Source: Saccharina japonica
Lineage: Eukaryota > Sar > Phaeophyceae > Laminariales > Laminariaceae
NCBI GenBank assembly: GCA_008828725.1
Contig: MEHQ01003223.1
Coordinates: 1-64,000 of the forward strand
Reading direction: 5' to 3'
Length of the DNA stretch: 64,000 nucleotides
A program made the position numbers and the translations under genes. Below, piece by piece: positions 44,969-56,479 of this stretch. The notes beneath the pieces are model-generated. The model was not told the DNA's origin. It ran no database searches and saw nothing but the letters and a program-made list of their open reading frames with translations. How positions within the stretch are numbered: position 1 is the stretch's first letter; every line of letters begins with the position of its first letter.

Positions 44969-45415
44969 CAACCGATTTCACCCTAACTGGGAATTGCCTT
45001 TCCGATCAGAATGAAAAACGAAAGTATTGAGTTTTGTACAACACCAGATAGATGTACTTCCCTCACAGTCAGATTTTACACGGACTATTGTCATTTTCGA
45101 CAGCCGCCGTCGATGACAAAAACAAAACAAAAATCGGCACATCGGCGGTCCCAAAATATTTCGAAGATCCTAAAAAATCGGGATTTATGGGTGAGGTAAC
45201 TCGCCCCTATATCCTATGTTTTTCAAGCCTGCCCGGGCTGATTCTGACTATTTTCTGTGTGATCGATACCGCTCGTACCATCGATCAACATATATGCTAC
45301 AGTAGGTTATGTTTTGATTGTGAGCGAAATACGACTACTCTTGAAAAACAAGAAACTACTAAAACCGACTGTCATTCTCATCGGAAAGGCAATTCTCAAT
45401 TACGAAAATCGGCTG
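44969..45415. mobile_element. MITE family 3, copy b
   Basis: Ends AACCGATTTCACCCTAACTG and aattctcaattacgaaaatcggct are inverted repeats like those of copy a. The interior (cacagtcagattttacac..gactattgtc..tttcgacagccg) aligns to copy a and to the fragment at 45,709. Confidence 0.75.
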
Positions 45416-45564
45416 TCTCTTTATTGTATCTTTCTCTTCTTCTTCGTACGTGTGAAGAAAACATTCCCAACAAGCAATTGTTTACAGAAACCGAGGACTG
45501 CGACAGGCGGCGCGAGCTTTGAAATCGACGACGAAGGAGGGGAGGTCCTCCAGGTCGACTCGAG

Positions 45565-46105
45565 ATCTATGGCACTTTCCCTTTTTTAGAGGGAAGCAGC
45601 GTGTAGCACACGGCAGGTTTTGGTACATGTACGTGTAGGATCGATACGGAAAATACCACGAAAGGATCATCAACGACAATGGGGAGGAGAGATATATAAA
45701 AGTGCATGGCCTTCACAGTCAGATTTTACACTGACTATTGTCGTTTTCGACAGCCGCCGTCGATGACAAAAACAAAACAAAAATCGGCACATCGTCGGCG
45801 GTCCCAAGATATCGAAGATACTAGAAAATCGGGATTTATAAGTGAGGTACCTCGCCCCTATATCCTCTGTTTTACGGGCCTGCCCGGGCTGATTTTGATT
45901 ACTTTCTGTGAATCGATGCTGTTCAATGATTACTTGTCACCGGACAATGTCACTGCTGACGAAAACAAATAGGCCGGGAATATGGGCGACAACAGTCGTA
46001 CAGTAAGATACGGAAACCCACGACCTCGGCCATGATGGTGGGACCTACGCGGGACGATATACATGCTGGTGGTTGGGCGGAAAACCTGGATTCAAGCATT
46101 CAAGA
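45565..46105 (+). repeat. Dispersed repeat X, copy 2, containing a MITE-3 fragment
   Basis: Aligns to 41,740-42,075 except for about 200 bp at 45,709-45,910, which is the interior of MITE-3 (without its terminal repeats) and is absent from copy 1. Confidence 0.6.
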
Positions 46106-46239
46106 AGGCCGGGGAAATATTTAACACACTTTAGATTATACTCATACATACGTCGTACCAACGTAAAAAAAATACAAGAAATGCATTTATTTGTTGTGCT
46201 GAAGCCCTCCGTCGGCGGGGGTGTGAAAGTATGTATACA

Positions 46240-46431
46240 CAGTACGGGACACCAATAATAATAAGAAACAGGGAATCTGGTCCAGGCTGGATTTCTAATG
46301 TGGGAGAAGGCGCTTTCTACACTAATTTCAAGCTAACGACTCCCGAACTTCTTCTTTCCCCCTGAAATACCAGCCTGCTGGTTTTCTTATTAGCCTGTTT
46401 CTTATCACAGCAGTAGGTGTCCTGTACTGTA
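46240..46431. mobile_element. MITE family 2, copy d
   Basis: Left end ACAGTACGGGACACC and right end GGTGTCCTGTACTGT are near-perfect inverted repeats. It gives the clearest view of the family's termini. Confidence 0.8.
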
Positions 46432-46651
46432 TGTAGGATGTCAAGATGCCCGAGGCGCTTGGCATGTATATGTTGCAAACCAAAAGTTGTTTCGGTTACC
46501 CCACTCGAACTTCACATTATCTGTCGTCCTATCGTACACGCGCTGTGGTTGCGAGTCCCCTTCCACCTACTGGTACCCCGTACGTACGCAAAACATCTAC
46601 GTAAGCGAGAAGGTGTGCTGGAACTACTATTCATACAGTAGCTTGTCTCGC

Positions 46652-46673
46652 ACGTACGTACGTACGTACGTAC
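46652..46673. repeat. (ACGT)n microsatellite
   Basis: About five and a half perfect units of the self-complementary tetranucleotide ACGT. Confidence 0.9.
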
Positions 46674-47058
46674 ACATGGGACACATGAGTAGGTATAGAT
46701 TCAAAAGCACGGATCGTTAGTTTTCTTCTGCTGTGCGTTTTAACATACCTAGCAGGAAGGAGCAGACTGCGTACGTGCTTATCGCACCAGTCTTTCGCCT
46801 GGGAGGCACAGTATAGTGTTTGTATCATATGTATGTACGTATGTACTGCTATACGAGTTGTGAACGAGATGCGTACCTGGTATATATGTACCTGGTATTG
46901 TTCCTTTTTTTTCTCATCGCTTGGGTTGTAGCCCGTTTTGCCCCAAAAGTTGTGTTGAGGTGACTGCTGGATATAATCCGCGACAGGGGACAACTGAAAT
47001 GCGGGTAGCTTGGTGTTTTGCCAGGTTTTTGGCGAAATATCTACGTACAGCAGCAGCA

Positions 47059-47370
47059 GTACAGGACACCTATTAATATTAGGAAACAGGCTGATAAGAA
47101 AGCCAGGTTGGTATTTCGACGAAAACCAAAATTTGGAGAGTCTTTATATTGAAATTAGAGTAGGCACCACCCTCCCTCAAATAAAAAATCCAGCCTGGGC
47201 CAGCGTTACTGTTATAAGAAAGCCAGGCTGATATTTGGCAGAACAAAAAAAAACGAGAGTCGTTATCTTGAAATTTGTGCACGTAGGAATCACCCTCTCT
47301 CAAATAAGAACTCCAGCCTGGGTTAGAGTTCCTGTTACTTTTATTACTGTAACAGTAGGTACTGCTGTAC
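47059..47370. mobile_element. MITE family 2, copy e (two tandem units)
   Basis: Starts AGTACAGGACACCTATTAAT; two consecutive interiors each run from 'ataagaaagccaggctgatattt' type to 'aaatccagcctgg' type sequence (about 47,095-47,205 and 47,215-47,330). A tandem or nested insertion of the same family. Confidence 0.7.
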
Positions 47371-48244
47371 GTAGAGGCTACGGGATCGTCGATATCTTTC
47401 AGTTTTCACATTTTCTCAAGATCGTTTCAGGGCGAGCTTAGGGACCCGTGAGTGTGCAGCTTCGAGAAAACGACACGTTGTGGGTGGAACGCTACTTGTT
47501 CTACACGTAGCGTCCATGCGGTCCGGAACGGCGACTTTCATGGTCTATGCTTTTCTCGGGTCCAACGATGTGTTCGTACGAGTAGTAGGTATACAACGAC
47601 CACTGACGGATCTATTAATAGTGCAAATTTTGAACATCGTAAATCCCCTCGCGGTATGATTTTATACTGATGTACCGCCAATGACATACTCGTAGTAGCT
47701 ACTGATGATAGCCGCGAGTCTTTTGGCCTTCCGTTGTAGCTATATCCGTCTTCTATCGACGGCCCGCCTGGTCGGGTAGGCGTCTGAATGTTTGACACCT
47801 ACTCCATACAGTAGGAGAGCATTCCGCTGTATGGGCGCTTACTGCTGTCATCGTCGCTTGGAGCTCAACATGGTGCAAATATATTTGAACGCCCAACACA
47901 CTTACTTTTACTTGTGGATATTATACTCAGTTCTCCACACGTAAGTACGACCGTTTCCCGGCAATGTGATCGCTTCTCGCACTCTCTCAACACTGACCTG
48001 TCATCCTTCCTCGCTTGTCTCAGGCGACCTTCACTCGGATGTTCACTGGCCGCCCAGACTTGCTTCTCGATGTATGATCGGTACCTCATGTGTTTGTAGC
48101 TCGCCGAAGACGTGTGCGGACGATATCTGTGTTCTCGCCCAGACGGGTTGTTGTTGCGCTTTTCCCAGCGGGTACGTTGATGATGAGACGGTAAAAAAAG
48201 GCCGTCATACGGACCATAGTCCCTGGTCCCTGGCCGAACCTCCA

Positions 48245-49250
48245 GGAATATCTTGCTCAAAGATACTGTTTTTTCAAGTATGTATTCAAAAATCAAAACG
48301 GGAACACACAACACAGTACAACTTTTCTCACCGCTAGGATCCATCTCCTCGTTTTCTACGAGTACGTAGGAACGCAAAAAGGCTCGGCATGGGTCGCCGG
48401 CACCGATGTTTCGTACGTGGACGGAACAAACACATGCATGACATCATCATATTATATGTTGTTTGATCAAGTACGACGATGAGGGCCCTCGCTCGTGACT
48501 TAATACCTGGTATAGGATGCGGATACTACTCGTACGTACATACAATACGTACCGGTATACGCACATGAATAATCAGGTGCGTCAACTTGGATACTACCTA
48601 CGCGTTTTTCGGAATTATTATTCACGTCAGTCCGCCGAGCAGACCCGAGCGCAAAAAAAAAAAAAAAGGTCGGGAACAAATTATTTTCCTATATTACATA
48701 CAAACAACCCGCCAAGATCGCATATGTTCGGCCCACGGTCACAGACAGACGCGGCGTCTAGCCTGTGGTACCGCATCAGCGCACGACACTGAAATCTCAG
48801 GGTACTCGTGGGCATTTATTTTGTGTTTGGGTCTTCTAGGACTGACCGAATATCTGAGCAAAACGCATACATACACATACCTGTGTGGTATATATGCCTA
48901 TCTATATACATACCTGTGTGCTATATATGCCTACGAACCGGTACATACATTACATACGCATGTACGAGTAGTATCCCTATCCTATTCTCGTAGTGAGTCG
49001 TGAGCGAGTGCCGTCATCGTCGTACTTGATAAAACCCGGATATTATCATCGCATGTATGTATTTGTTTCATCCACGTATGAAGCATCGTTGCCGGCGACC
49101 CATGCCGAGCCGAGCTCTCTTGCGTTCCTACGCAAGTGTACGTATACTCCTCGTGGAAACTGAAGGGTTGGATCCGAGCATCCCAGGAAAAAATACGATT
49201 TTTGGATACCTTGGTACAGCGAAACAGTATATATGAGCAAGATATTCATG
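48245..49250. repeat. Inverted repeat at the centre of the palindrome
   Basis: 48,361-48,500 matches the reverse complement of 48,997-49,143 (anchors: gtaggaacgcaa, GCTCGGCATGGGTCGCCGGC, caagtacgacgatgag/cgg), and weaker similarity continues outward to about 48,245 and 49,250. Read outward-in, both arms encode a similar peptide segment (GSAWVAG-D-SYVD-TNT), perhaps an exon relic. The ~500-bp spacer holds short tatatgcc/tacctgtgtg repeats. Confidence 0.7.
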
Positions 49251-49375
49251 GAGTTTGTTTGCATGTATACCAAGGGCCTACGACGAGGATCTTGATATCA
49301 TATACCAGGTACACACTGGCTCGAACACAAGTTACTTTTCCCCGCGGCTTGAATCCTTGAAGCGTACCCTAAAAA

Positions 49376-49498
49376 GTGTGGGTTCCAGGTTCTCCGCTCA
49401 ACCGCCGCATGGATATTGTCCCGCGGTTACTGAGGGTGGTGGAACCTAAGCGGGACAATATCCATGCGGCGGTTGAGCGGAGAACCTGGGACCCACAC
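49376..49498. repeat. Near-perfect hairpin, 49-bp stem and 25-nt loop
   Basis: Left arm 49,376-49,424 and right arm 49,450-49,498 are inverse complements over 49 bp with one mismatch, which is a G:U pair if the plus strand is transcribed. The loop is 49,425-49,449. The arms resemble the end of dispersed repeat X (46,050-46,102 and 42,028-42,073), so the hairpin probably arose by inverted duplication of an X fragment. It has the size of a small-RNA precursor, but no expression evidence exists. Confidence 0.9.
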
Positions 49499-50689
49499 CT
49501 GGTCATGGATTTATTTCAGTATCGGTACGACTGGGTCCCCCAGTTTCCTGCACTTTGCGCAACCTCCTGTGCACCACAGCAACTAACTGCTTGTTTGTGT
49601 GTTGTCATCACCAGTGGCAATGTCGGGTGACAAGTAATCACCGTAGATAGTAATGTAATGGAGACTGGGTTGTTGTTGTTGTCTTCACATTAAAAACCGC
49701 GTCGGTCTCTCTATCAAGTACCTCCATCTGTCCGCGCTAATCCAACACTTAACGCGTGCTTTGCTTTGTGTTTTAGGGCCCATCTTAACGAACAATGTGT
49801 TTTATTTATAGTACAGAAATTCAAACGGAAAATGAATCGAATTGAACAGAATTTCGTGAAAAATATTACTTAGGATATTATCGAGAAACAAATGATGTAC
49901 GAGTATGGCGGTACCAAATCGAATAATACGCACAAGGGTCAACAAACACCAGTGAGCAACCAACGAGGCGACCTACCCCCTGTGCCGTCCCCGGCGCGCC
50001 GCTGCCAGCGGAAATTTGGCTGACAGTGCGTGCTACCATTATGTCGAAACGATAACTATAACAATTAAACAACGGTAACAGAGCGTTGAGTAATCGATCA
50101 TCCTTTCACCTGTAACGTTGTTACGCAGTCGTAAGCTTATACCCACACCCTATGCGCCTGCACTGACCACATTTAGGTATAGCGAAAGTCAGAATAGCAG
50201 TATGCTTGCCATAATGATAGTAGGTGACGTTCATAGGTCTCCTTCTCGGGCAGGGGTAATAGCTCGAGCAAAATAAATGCATGCCTATGCATCCGTATAA
50301 AACTCAAAGGATATCTAAGATATCAATATAACGGGAACGCGTATGGAAAAAAACAGTGGAAACTCTCTTGGAAAAACATACGAAAGGCATGCATATTTCT
50401 GGAATATTCATCTCTGAAAAGTGGTGCCCGTGTGCACCCCTCTTTTTGTCTCGATATGAAAAGTTTCTAGAGATAATGTGAGAGTGGACGTGCCAAACAT
50501 ACGGGTATCCGGGTGCTCAAACCAATCGAGCACTTGGGTTTTGGTCACCCTCAAAACCCGAGGGTTTCAAGTCAAACCCGAACCCGTCACGAGCTTTACC
50601 CATCCTGGTTGTACCCGCCAGGTACCCTGGTTTCGGTCATCCGCGGTACACATCTAAACTATATTATATCCGTCTCGTCGTTGTGATCT
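49499..50689. other. Anonymous DNA within the right palindrome arm
   Basis: About 49,905-49,985 weakly resembles the inverse of 48,020-48,090. A run of 'gggtacc/aaaccc' type simple sequence lies at 50,500-50,640. No gene recognised. Confidence 0.4.
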
Positions 50690-51059
50690 ATGAAGGAAAA
50701 TATGGTAATCATGTGTATCAATCGACTTGGCTCGGTCGCCTTGCCACATCATGATGTGATAGCGACATTCCATCGTATATGTACCATTGCTTGACATCCG
50801 TCAGGTACTCGTGCCGCGTGTGTACAATGGCTGCACAGTACTCGCGAGTTCGAGGTCAATAGTGCACGATACGAACCTTTTTAGATAGGCGACCTATTGT
50901 TTCGTGTAGTAGCCATACATTTACACACTTTTTAAATCCTATTTTTTGTGGCCGACAGCAATGATGGGTATCGACAAGCACGTTCACGGGTTTACTTGTC
51001 TGTTTTGCGGATAGTCTATTGCACGTACTGTAGTTCCTTGTGAACACACTGGTGAAACA

Positions 51060-51245
51060 AGTAGGCATCGATATAAGTTGTTTCCATCCTATGGCTTCGG
51101 ACGATAGGGATCGATACATGTTTCAGCGTGTTCAATAGTTTCGGACAGTATGTATCGACAAAACTCTCACCATGCTATGGTTTCAGACAAAAGGTATCCA
51201 TAGAGATTTCACCGTCCTTAAGATTTCGGACAATAATGTTGGATA
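51060..51245. repeat. Degenerate ~55-bp tandem repeats
   Basis: Four loosely similar units, each with a 'tttcgga(c)' or 'tttcagac' block followed by a 'ggtatcgata' or 'ggatac' block. The first unit overlaps palindrome block H. Confidence 0.4.
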
Positions 51246-51263
51246 CATATCATAGCCCACTAG

Positions 51264-51319
51264 CCTACTCAGTCACATGACTGAGTAGGTCAGTGGACTG
51301 GTGACTGAGTAGGTCAGTT
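51264..51319. repeat. Short perfect palindrome plus third copy
   Basis: CCTACTCAGTCA (51,264-51,275) and its exact inverse (51,278-51,289) are separated by 2 nt; TGACTGAGTAGG recurs directly at 51,302. The motif resembles the centre of the SINE pair at 52,138. Confidence 0.7.
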
Positions 51320-52020
51320 TCCTCTTGTCGATATATACTGTGGCGTTAGACACCTCTCACCGTGTTGCCTTGATCTCCGGGGCACTTCCCTCGCACGTAA
51401 TATTAAAAACGATCCAGGCGTATAAAAACAAAAGTTGAAGATTGAGCGGCAACAGTGAAAGATAGCTCAATCTATGGTTTGTGGAAGGACGGAAGAACTG
51501 TTGAGAAGCGAGTTGCAGTTCTAGCTTTCTGTTAAGTGCCAATCAGCGACGCCCAGCAAGCAGTGTTTTCAACATCGAGCAGCGATACAGAAAGGGCAGC
51601 ATGATGGGGAAAGAGTATCAACATCACCGTAGATATAAGTGACGCTAGATTGATACACAGCCAGAACACTGGCAAGCGCTTGCCCCGTAGTTTTCACCTA
51701 CCCACCACCCATTTATTTCAAAGGCGAACGGGGGGAGTTTGCAGCAATGCATTTTCTTTATCTGATACTGAACTGCATGGCAGGGGTTTGAATGGTCTGG
51801 GACCATTAGGGAAACTCGGTCTTCGAGGCTGCGGATAGTATACCCCACTGTAGATAACAATGGCCGTATGAGGGAGAGGTGGCAGGGTCGAAGTAATCAC
51901 TCGACAGACGGCAGGGCGAGGCCGTTAACAGGGTGTAACGTCAGCGAGATCTCGCTCCCATAAAGTCTAGAGATATATGCAGGAAAGAAGAAAACGAAAA
52001 CTACATTCGAAGTAACTTGA

Positions 52021-52267
52021 CACAAACAATTCATGATGTCTCCAGCGCGTACGCTCGAAAAAAACAAATCACGAAATAGGCGGAATGTGAACCCCTGACC
52101 CACCCTTTGGAATGATATATAGCACTACCCACTAGACCACTCAGTGAATAGGTCCAATGGGTAGTGCTCTATACACATTTCAAGGGTGGGTCGGGTGTTC
52201 AAATCCCGTCGATTTCATAAAAAAAAAATTCGAGCGTACGCACTGGAGACATTACGAATGATTATTA
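52021..52267. mobile_element. Two tRNA-derived SINE-like units, head to head
   Basis: Left arm 52,021-52,138 is the inverse of right arm 52,151-52,267, with a 12-nt spacer. Each arm, read from the centre outward, starts like a tRNA: the left (minus strand) has a good A box (TGGTCTAGTGG) and a B-box-like GGGGTTCACATTCC; the right (plus strand) has GGTCCAATGGG and GGTGTTCAAATCCCG. Each continues with an A- or T-rich stretch and a shared 'ttcgagcgtacgc.ctggagacat' tail. Neither looks like a functional tRNA (no good acceptor stem). Confidence 0.65.
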
Positions 52268-53394
52268 AATGGTACGTGGCGAGGGGGGTGCCTCGGAAAT
52301 CAATGCAGCATGGTGATGTGTGTCGAACATAAAATAATATATCAAATACATTGCCCGTACTGTATATGGTTGCGAAAGACGTCAAACTTGCGGACACACC
52401 GGTTCGTTTTGGTCGCATTAGGTCATACCTTCATGATGTGTTGATTCCTGGACAGGTTATGGCACTTTAGGGTTCCTGTTTCGCGACACATTTACCGGTA
52501 TCATATATTGACGGCTCGGAGTGCATCGTTGACATCGGTCCGTATACTGTTGGACATGGTACACGTCACAAATTTGGGCCTGACAGAGGGCCTTGCTGAC
52601 TGAATTTCAGTAACGTTTATCGGTACAATTGTTTGTCGTTCGGCATTTCAGGAGGGGCTGTTGCGCCTCAATCGTTTGATGATCCGTGCGCGTCTGGTCG
52701 TCTCGATAATAAATGAAACGACATTGCTCGGTCGTCCTGACACAAAACGCCCAGTATCATCGTGCCGTTAAATGCTGCGTATAGCCCCTGGGTGTACTCG
52801 ATCGTCACAATGCTTTGCACCAACACCCACCGACCTTGTTGGGTCCGGCGCTGGACTCCGTTCGTTCCTTAGTGGGTAGTTATTCCCATGAGCCGCAACC
52901 CTCTTGACCCCGTCAGGTGGTAGCTTGGGAAACATTATCCGTTGAGTAGCCCTCACACACGTCAGTCATGGTTGGACACATTAAGCTGCATGCCGATATC
53001 TAGTGTCTCAGCGTATCGTTATTGTTCATTGTGGCTTCAATCGGTAGTGTTCTTTGGGATATACCTCACACGAAATGGTATCTCCTTACTTGTGTAAGTT
53101 TTGCTGTAGAGTTTTAGGCGTACAGTGTGGAGTAAAAGCGTCCATAAAGTAGTTGCGCAAGGGTGTGCATATACGAAGGGTACACACCTGTGCGTCATTT
53201 TTAGATTAGTTGAATGAATTAACTACATCGTGCATATACTTCAGCCTGTTTCCTATGCGGTTCGTTTTTTTGAGCCTCAGAATATGGTCTGATCAATTTT
53301 TCAGCGACCTAGTTCGAAAATCGAAACAGTCTTCCTATGCAAGAAAAAACGGACTATTTGTATGTGCAAATATTGGAGCAAACGGCGAGACCAA
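52268..53394. other. Anonymous DNA within the right palindrome arm
   Basis: No frame above 67 codons and no left-arm match seen. Confidence 0.4.
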
Positions 53395-53530
53395 CTGCTG
53401 CTGCTGTCGTAGTCTGGCGCCGCGGAGAGACGCGCCGAGTGCGCTGTACCGGGCCTACGACCCAAGCGTCCGAAGCCTCGCTGGTTGCCTCTGGTCTGGC
53501 GGCGACGCGCCGAGTGCGCTCGAGTCGATC
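53395..53530 (+). other. GC-rich island with a 75-bp repeat period, possible exon
   Basis: Much richer in G+C than its flanks. GACGCGCCGAGTGCGCT occurs at 53,429-53,445 and again at 53,504-53,520, preceded each time by tctggcg. The island is bounded by an AG (after gctgtcgt) and by TTG|GTATGT, so it could be an exon; the frame through it lies in a 132-codon open frame (53,210-53,608). No family recognised. Confidence 0.3.
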
Positions 53531-55036
53531 TGGCTTGGTATGTTTTATTTTGACACAACGAAGCATCTAGATATATTATCGAACAATGATAAACCGGGTC
53601 CCGAATAATGGGTGGTTAACCGAGGGTACTCGCAGGCATTTATTTTTCGCTTTGAGCACGTTGAGTGCCACACTATATGTCCGTGTCCGTCATCGCTGGG
53701 TGTTCAGTGCGTGGTGTTCATTCGAATCAGCTTTTTGTATCAATCGAGATAATTTGTATTAAAATATTGATGATGAACCGGGGTTCCTTCAAACCAGGCC
53801 GGTACCTGGCCGTGGCGTCGGTAACCGCAGGTTCCAAACATCTGCGCACAGTGAGATCGGACCGAATACATCGCCAGATACGCCGGTAAGGGTCGAAATA
53901 CCCGCGGATGTTGGGGTCGAACCGAGTATATCCGCCGGGGTCCCCGGCAATAGATTCAGGAGACAATTCACTACCTAGTTGTAGCCCCGCAGATGTATAT
54001 GGCTTCTACAAGCTGCACATGTGCTATCGTAGTGTAAGAGGGGTAACAAAAATATGGAGAACAAAATATTTCCACGAAGTCTTGCGCGGGCGTCGTCTAT
54101 ACGGCTGTAGCTATCGATATATCGTTTTCATGTTACGAAGTTCACTCTACAGCGACCATACTACGAACGCTGTATGGCAGGTAGACGCAAGCTGTATTCG
54201 AATAAACAAATAATATTTCAACTCGTTGCGGGTATATGCGAGGTGTTCAAGAAATAACGAGTCGTCTCTAGATTAATTTTTACACCCACGAATTCCCGGG
54301 TGGCGAGTTTTGGAGATGTTCAGCCATGAGGACTCAATATCACAACAAACAATACCAGCTCTCTTCCATGGCCACGACATATCACCCAGCTTGAAAACTT
54401 GAGTACCAACCGCTCAATCGGTCGTAGTCACAGCTCACGTACTCCTGATAACTTTACACAGGTGCCCCCATTATTTGTTTCGAACTGCCGGTCGCACAGG
54501 TAGTGTGGCAAAACTATGATAGCGTCCGAATACTACGATCGCTGGTATGTTAGTACAACAAGCCAATGTGCCGAAAATGCCTTATGTTGATAGACACTAA
54601 CTGCCTTTCGTAAATGAACGTATCTTAGTTTTCTGGGCTCTCTTCGATTGCTGCATGCTGCATATCCTAGTTAGCAGTTTAATACTTTTCTGAGCTTTAC
54701 TTAACCGCGGTACACCTAAACGGGCGAATTATAATCTCCTTGACGATATCGGTAGAAGGAAATATCAAGAACCTCCACAACGTAAAGAGGGCGGTATTTG
54801 TTTCGGGATCCAATGGGAGTGCGTTTGAAAAACGAAACCAACCAACAACACAACCTTACCCATACGTAGAACTATCAATAATTCAAGAACATCCACGCTG
54901 GCGGGGATATTTGTGCTCCAAAGTTTGGTTTTTGTCCCGTTCGAATTTCCGCAGCGCCCTTTTTTTCATCTCGTATGAGCGTCGATCGTTATTTTGCTTA
55001 GTATATTCTTGCTTCGTTGGCCAGTTGAGCCGAATA

Positions 55037-55648
55037 TGTTGGGTGACGGTGTCCCTTTGTAGCATTGTGGTGGACGTGCTAGTTCAGAGGCTTGGCGCGA
55101 GCCGCCATTAGGCGCGCTCCTTTAGTTTATCTCAGAAGAGAGATATAATGTTATAAAGAAAGCTCTCTCTGGGCCAAGATGAAGAAGACAAAAGAAAAGA
55201 TCAGACAGAGCTGAGAAGATGGTTTGTGTGCTTGGTGAGCGCAACCAGCCTCGACACGCTCGGCTCTACGGCTAATTGTACTCTATCGGGTGGTTGTATT
55301 GACCGACCCACAGCAACGTTCCTTGGATGCTTGCTCGTGACCGTTCCACGTACTACGTACTTTTGTGAAGAACGCCACGAACAGTGTCTAGATACCCCGC
55401 ATATTTTCTTGGATTGTTCCTATTCGTATTTCGCCGCGTATCCATGGCTGTACTGATACCAAGTACGATTTGTACGTATATGACGGAGCAGGCCCTTACT
55501 TCAATAGCACTCCATGCTACTGAGTTAGATAGATAGGCCGGTACATACACCTACTATTATACTCTCTAGTATAGTACGACATTGTTCCCGATCAGTGACT
55601 TAGTAGGCTACTGATTACTGCTGCTGTAGCATAGTAACTACATCAACA
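55037..55648. repeat. LTR, left copy (612 bp)
   Basis: Begins TGTTGGGTGACGGTGTCC and ends ACTACATCAACA. Contains a 76-codon open frame (55,226-55,456) matched by the other LTR; as it lies wholly in the LTR it is unlikely to be a gene. Confidence 0.85.
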
Positions 55649-56479
55649 CGACCCCTCGATGGAGGTAACAAAGTCTAATCACTGTTAGCCATCGAAACTA
55701 GTTACTCAGTCAACTTGGTCTAACGTAATGTTCTCGTGCTTGATACTTACGGCAACTGACTACGTACGTTATATATATACGGTAGCACGCTTAGCCTAAT
55801 ATTATCTCGCCAACTCCCACTGTTGTTACGTCGTGTACTTTACTGGTCTGCATATTTACGTGTGGTCTTCGTTAATACGTCGCAACAAAGGTTAATTTCT
55901 CCTTTGCCGCGCCGCAACAACATTAACCGTTCCTGCTTCGCTTACGACGGGTGATCAATCCTTCTACAGCTAACGCAACAACTACTACGCGTAATCTGGC
56001 AACGCAAAGGCATAATGTTGTGACAGGTTTGCAGCAAGGGCAAGCGTACAAACCGTATACATTCACAGAAAAGCCTTAGAACCCGCGCGGGTCTAACTGT
56101 ACATATACCAGACAGACATACTCGATACGATATTACTTCGTGCGCTTATACTACGACACCGTTTCCGGCCGTATGTTTTACATTAGAAAGGATACCAGTC
56201 GAACAGTAGTCTTAACTGTTACACTTTTGCTTCTGAAACACATTCCATACTGCCAAGATATTTATACCGCCCAAAGAGTGGATGAACAGTTGGAAACAGG
56301 CTTGTGTCAAAGAGAGGCAACATTTATCATTGCAAAAGTTCTCAACTGCATCTTGAGCAAAACACATAAGTTCAACGATCAGTTTGTTGACCAAGAAACA
56401 TAATTACTAACAGGCTACCACGTCTCTGCCCGCCCCATAAAAAGAAGACGTGTGTCACTGAAATCAAACAAATCTAGCC

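Larger units (their letters stand above)
32585..48500 (+). repeat. Left arm of a giant degenerate palindrome
   Basis: Blocks in this arm match the reverse complement of blocks in 48,997-64,000 in mirror order: 32,585-34,985 with 61,830-64,000; 37,300-37,480 with 61,385-61,585; 37,560-37,860 with 61,030-61,330; 38,395-39,800 with 59,450-60,960; 39,840-40,255 with 58,384-58,810; 40,255-40,640 with 54,650-55,036; 40,690-41,620 with 53,930-54,600; 43,690-44,070 with 50,690-51,075; 48,245-48,500 with 48,997-49,250. Pair midpoints all lie near 47.4-49.4 kb. Identity in stretches I aligned is roughly three quarters. The arm may extend left of 32,585; the partner lies outside the window. Confidence 0.75.

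Noticed and set aside
47865..48377. Minus-strand 170-codon frame and an overlapping plus-strand 123-codon frame with a YVDD motif near 48,173
   Set aside because: YVDD is a reverse transcriptase signature only with hydrophobic neighbours; here it is followed by acidic and basic residues, with no other reverse transcriptase motif nearby. The two frames exclude each other.
52151..52215. Functional tRNA gene
   Set aside because: A and B boxes are present but no acceptor stem or consistent cloverleaf can be drawn; a similar inverted unit next to it fits a SINE better.
55226..55456. 76-codon frame matched at 58.0-58.2 kb, suggestive of a duplicated small gene
   Set aside because: Both copies lie wholly inside the two LTRs, whose boundaries explain the duplication.
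56140..56403. 87-codon frame in the LTR element as a gag relic
   Set aside because: No zinc knuckle or capsid motif is visible, and it lies on the strand opposite to the element's likely orientation.
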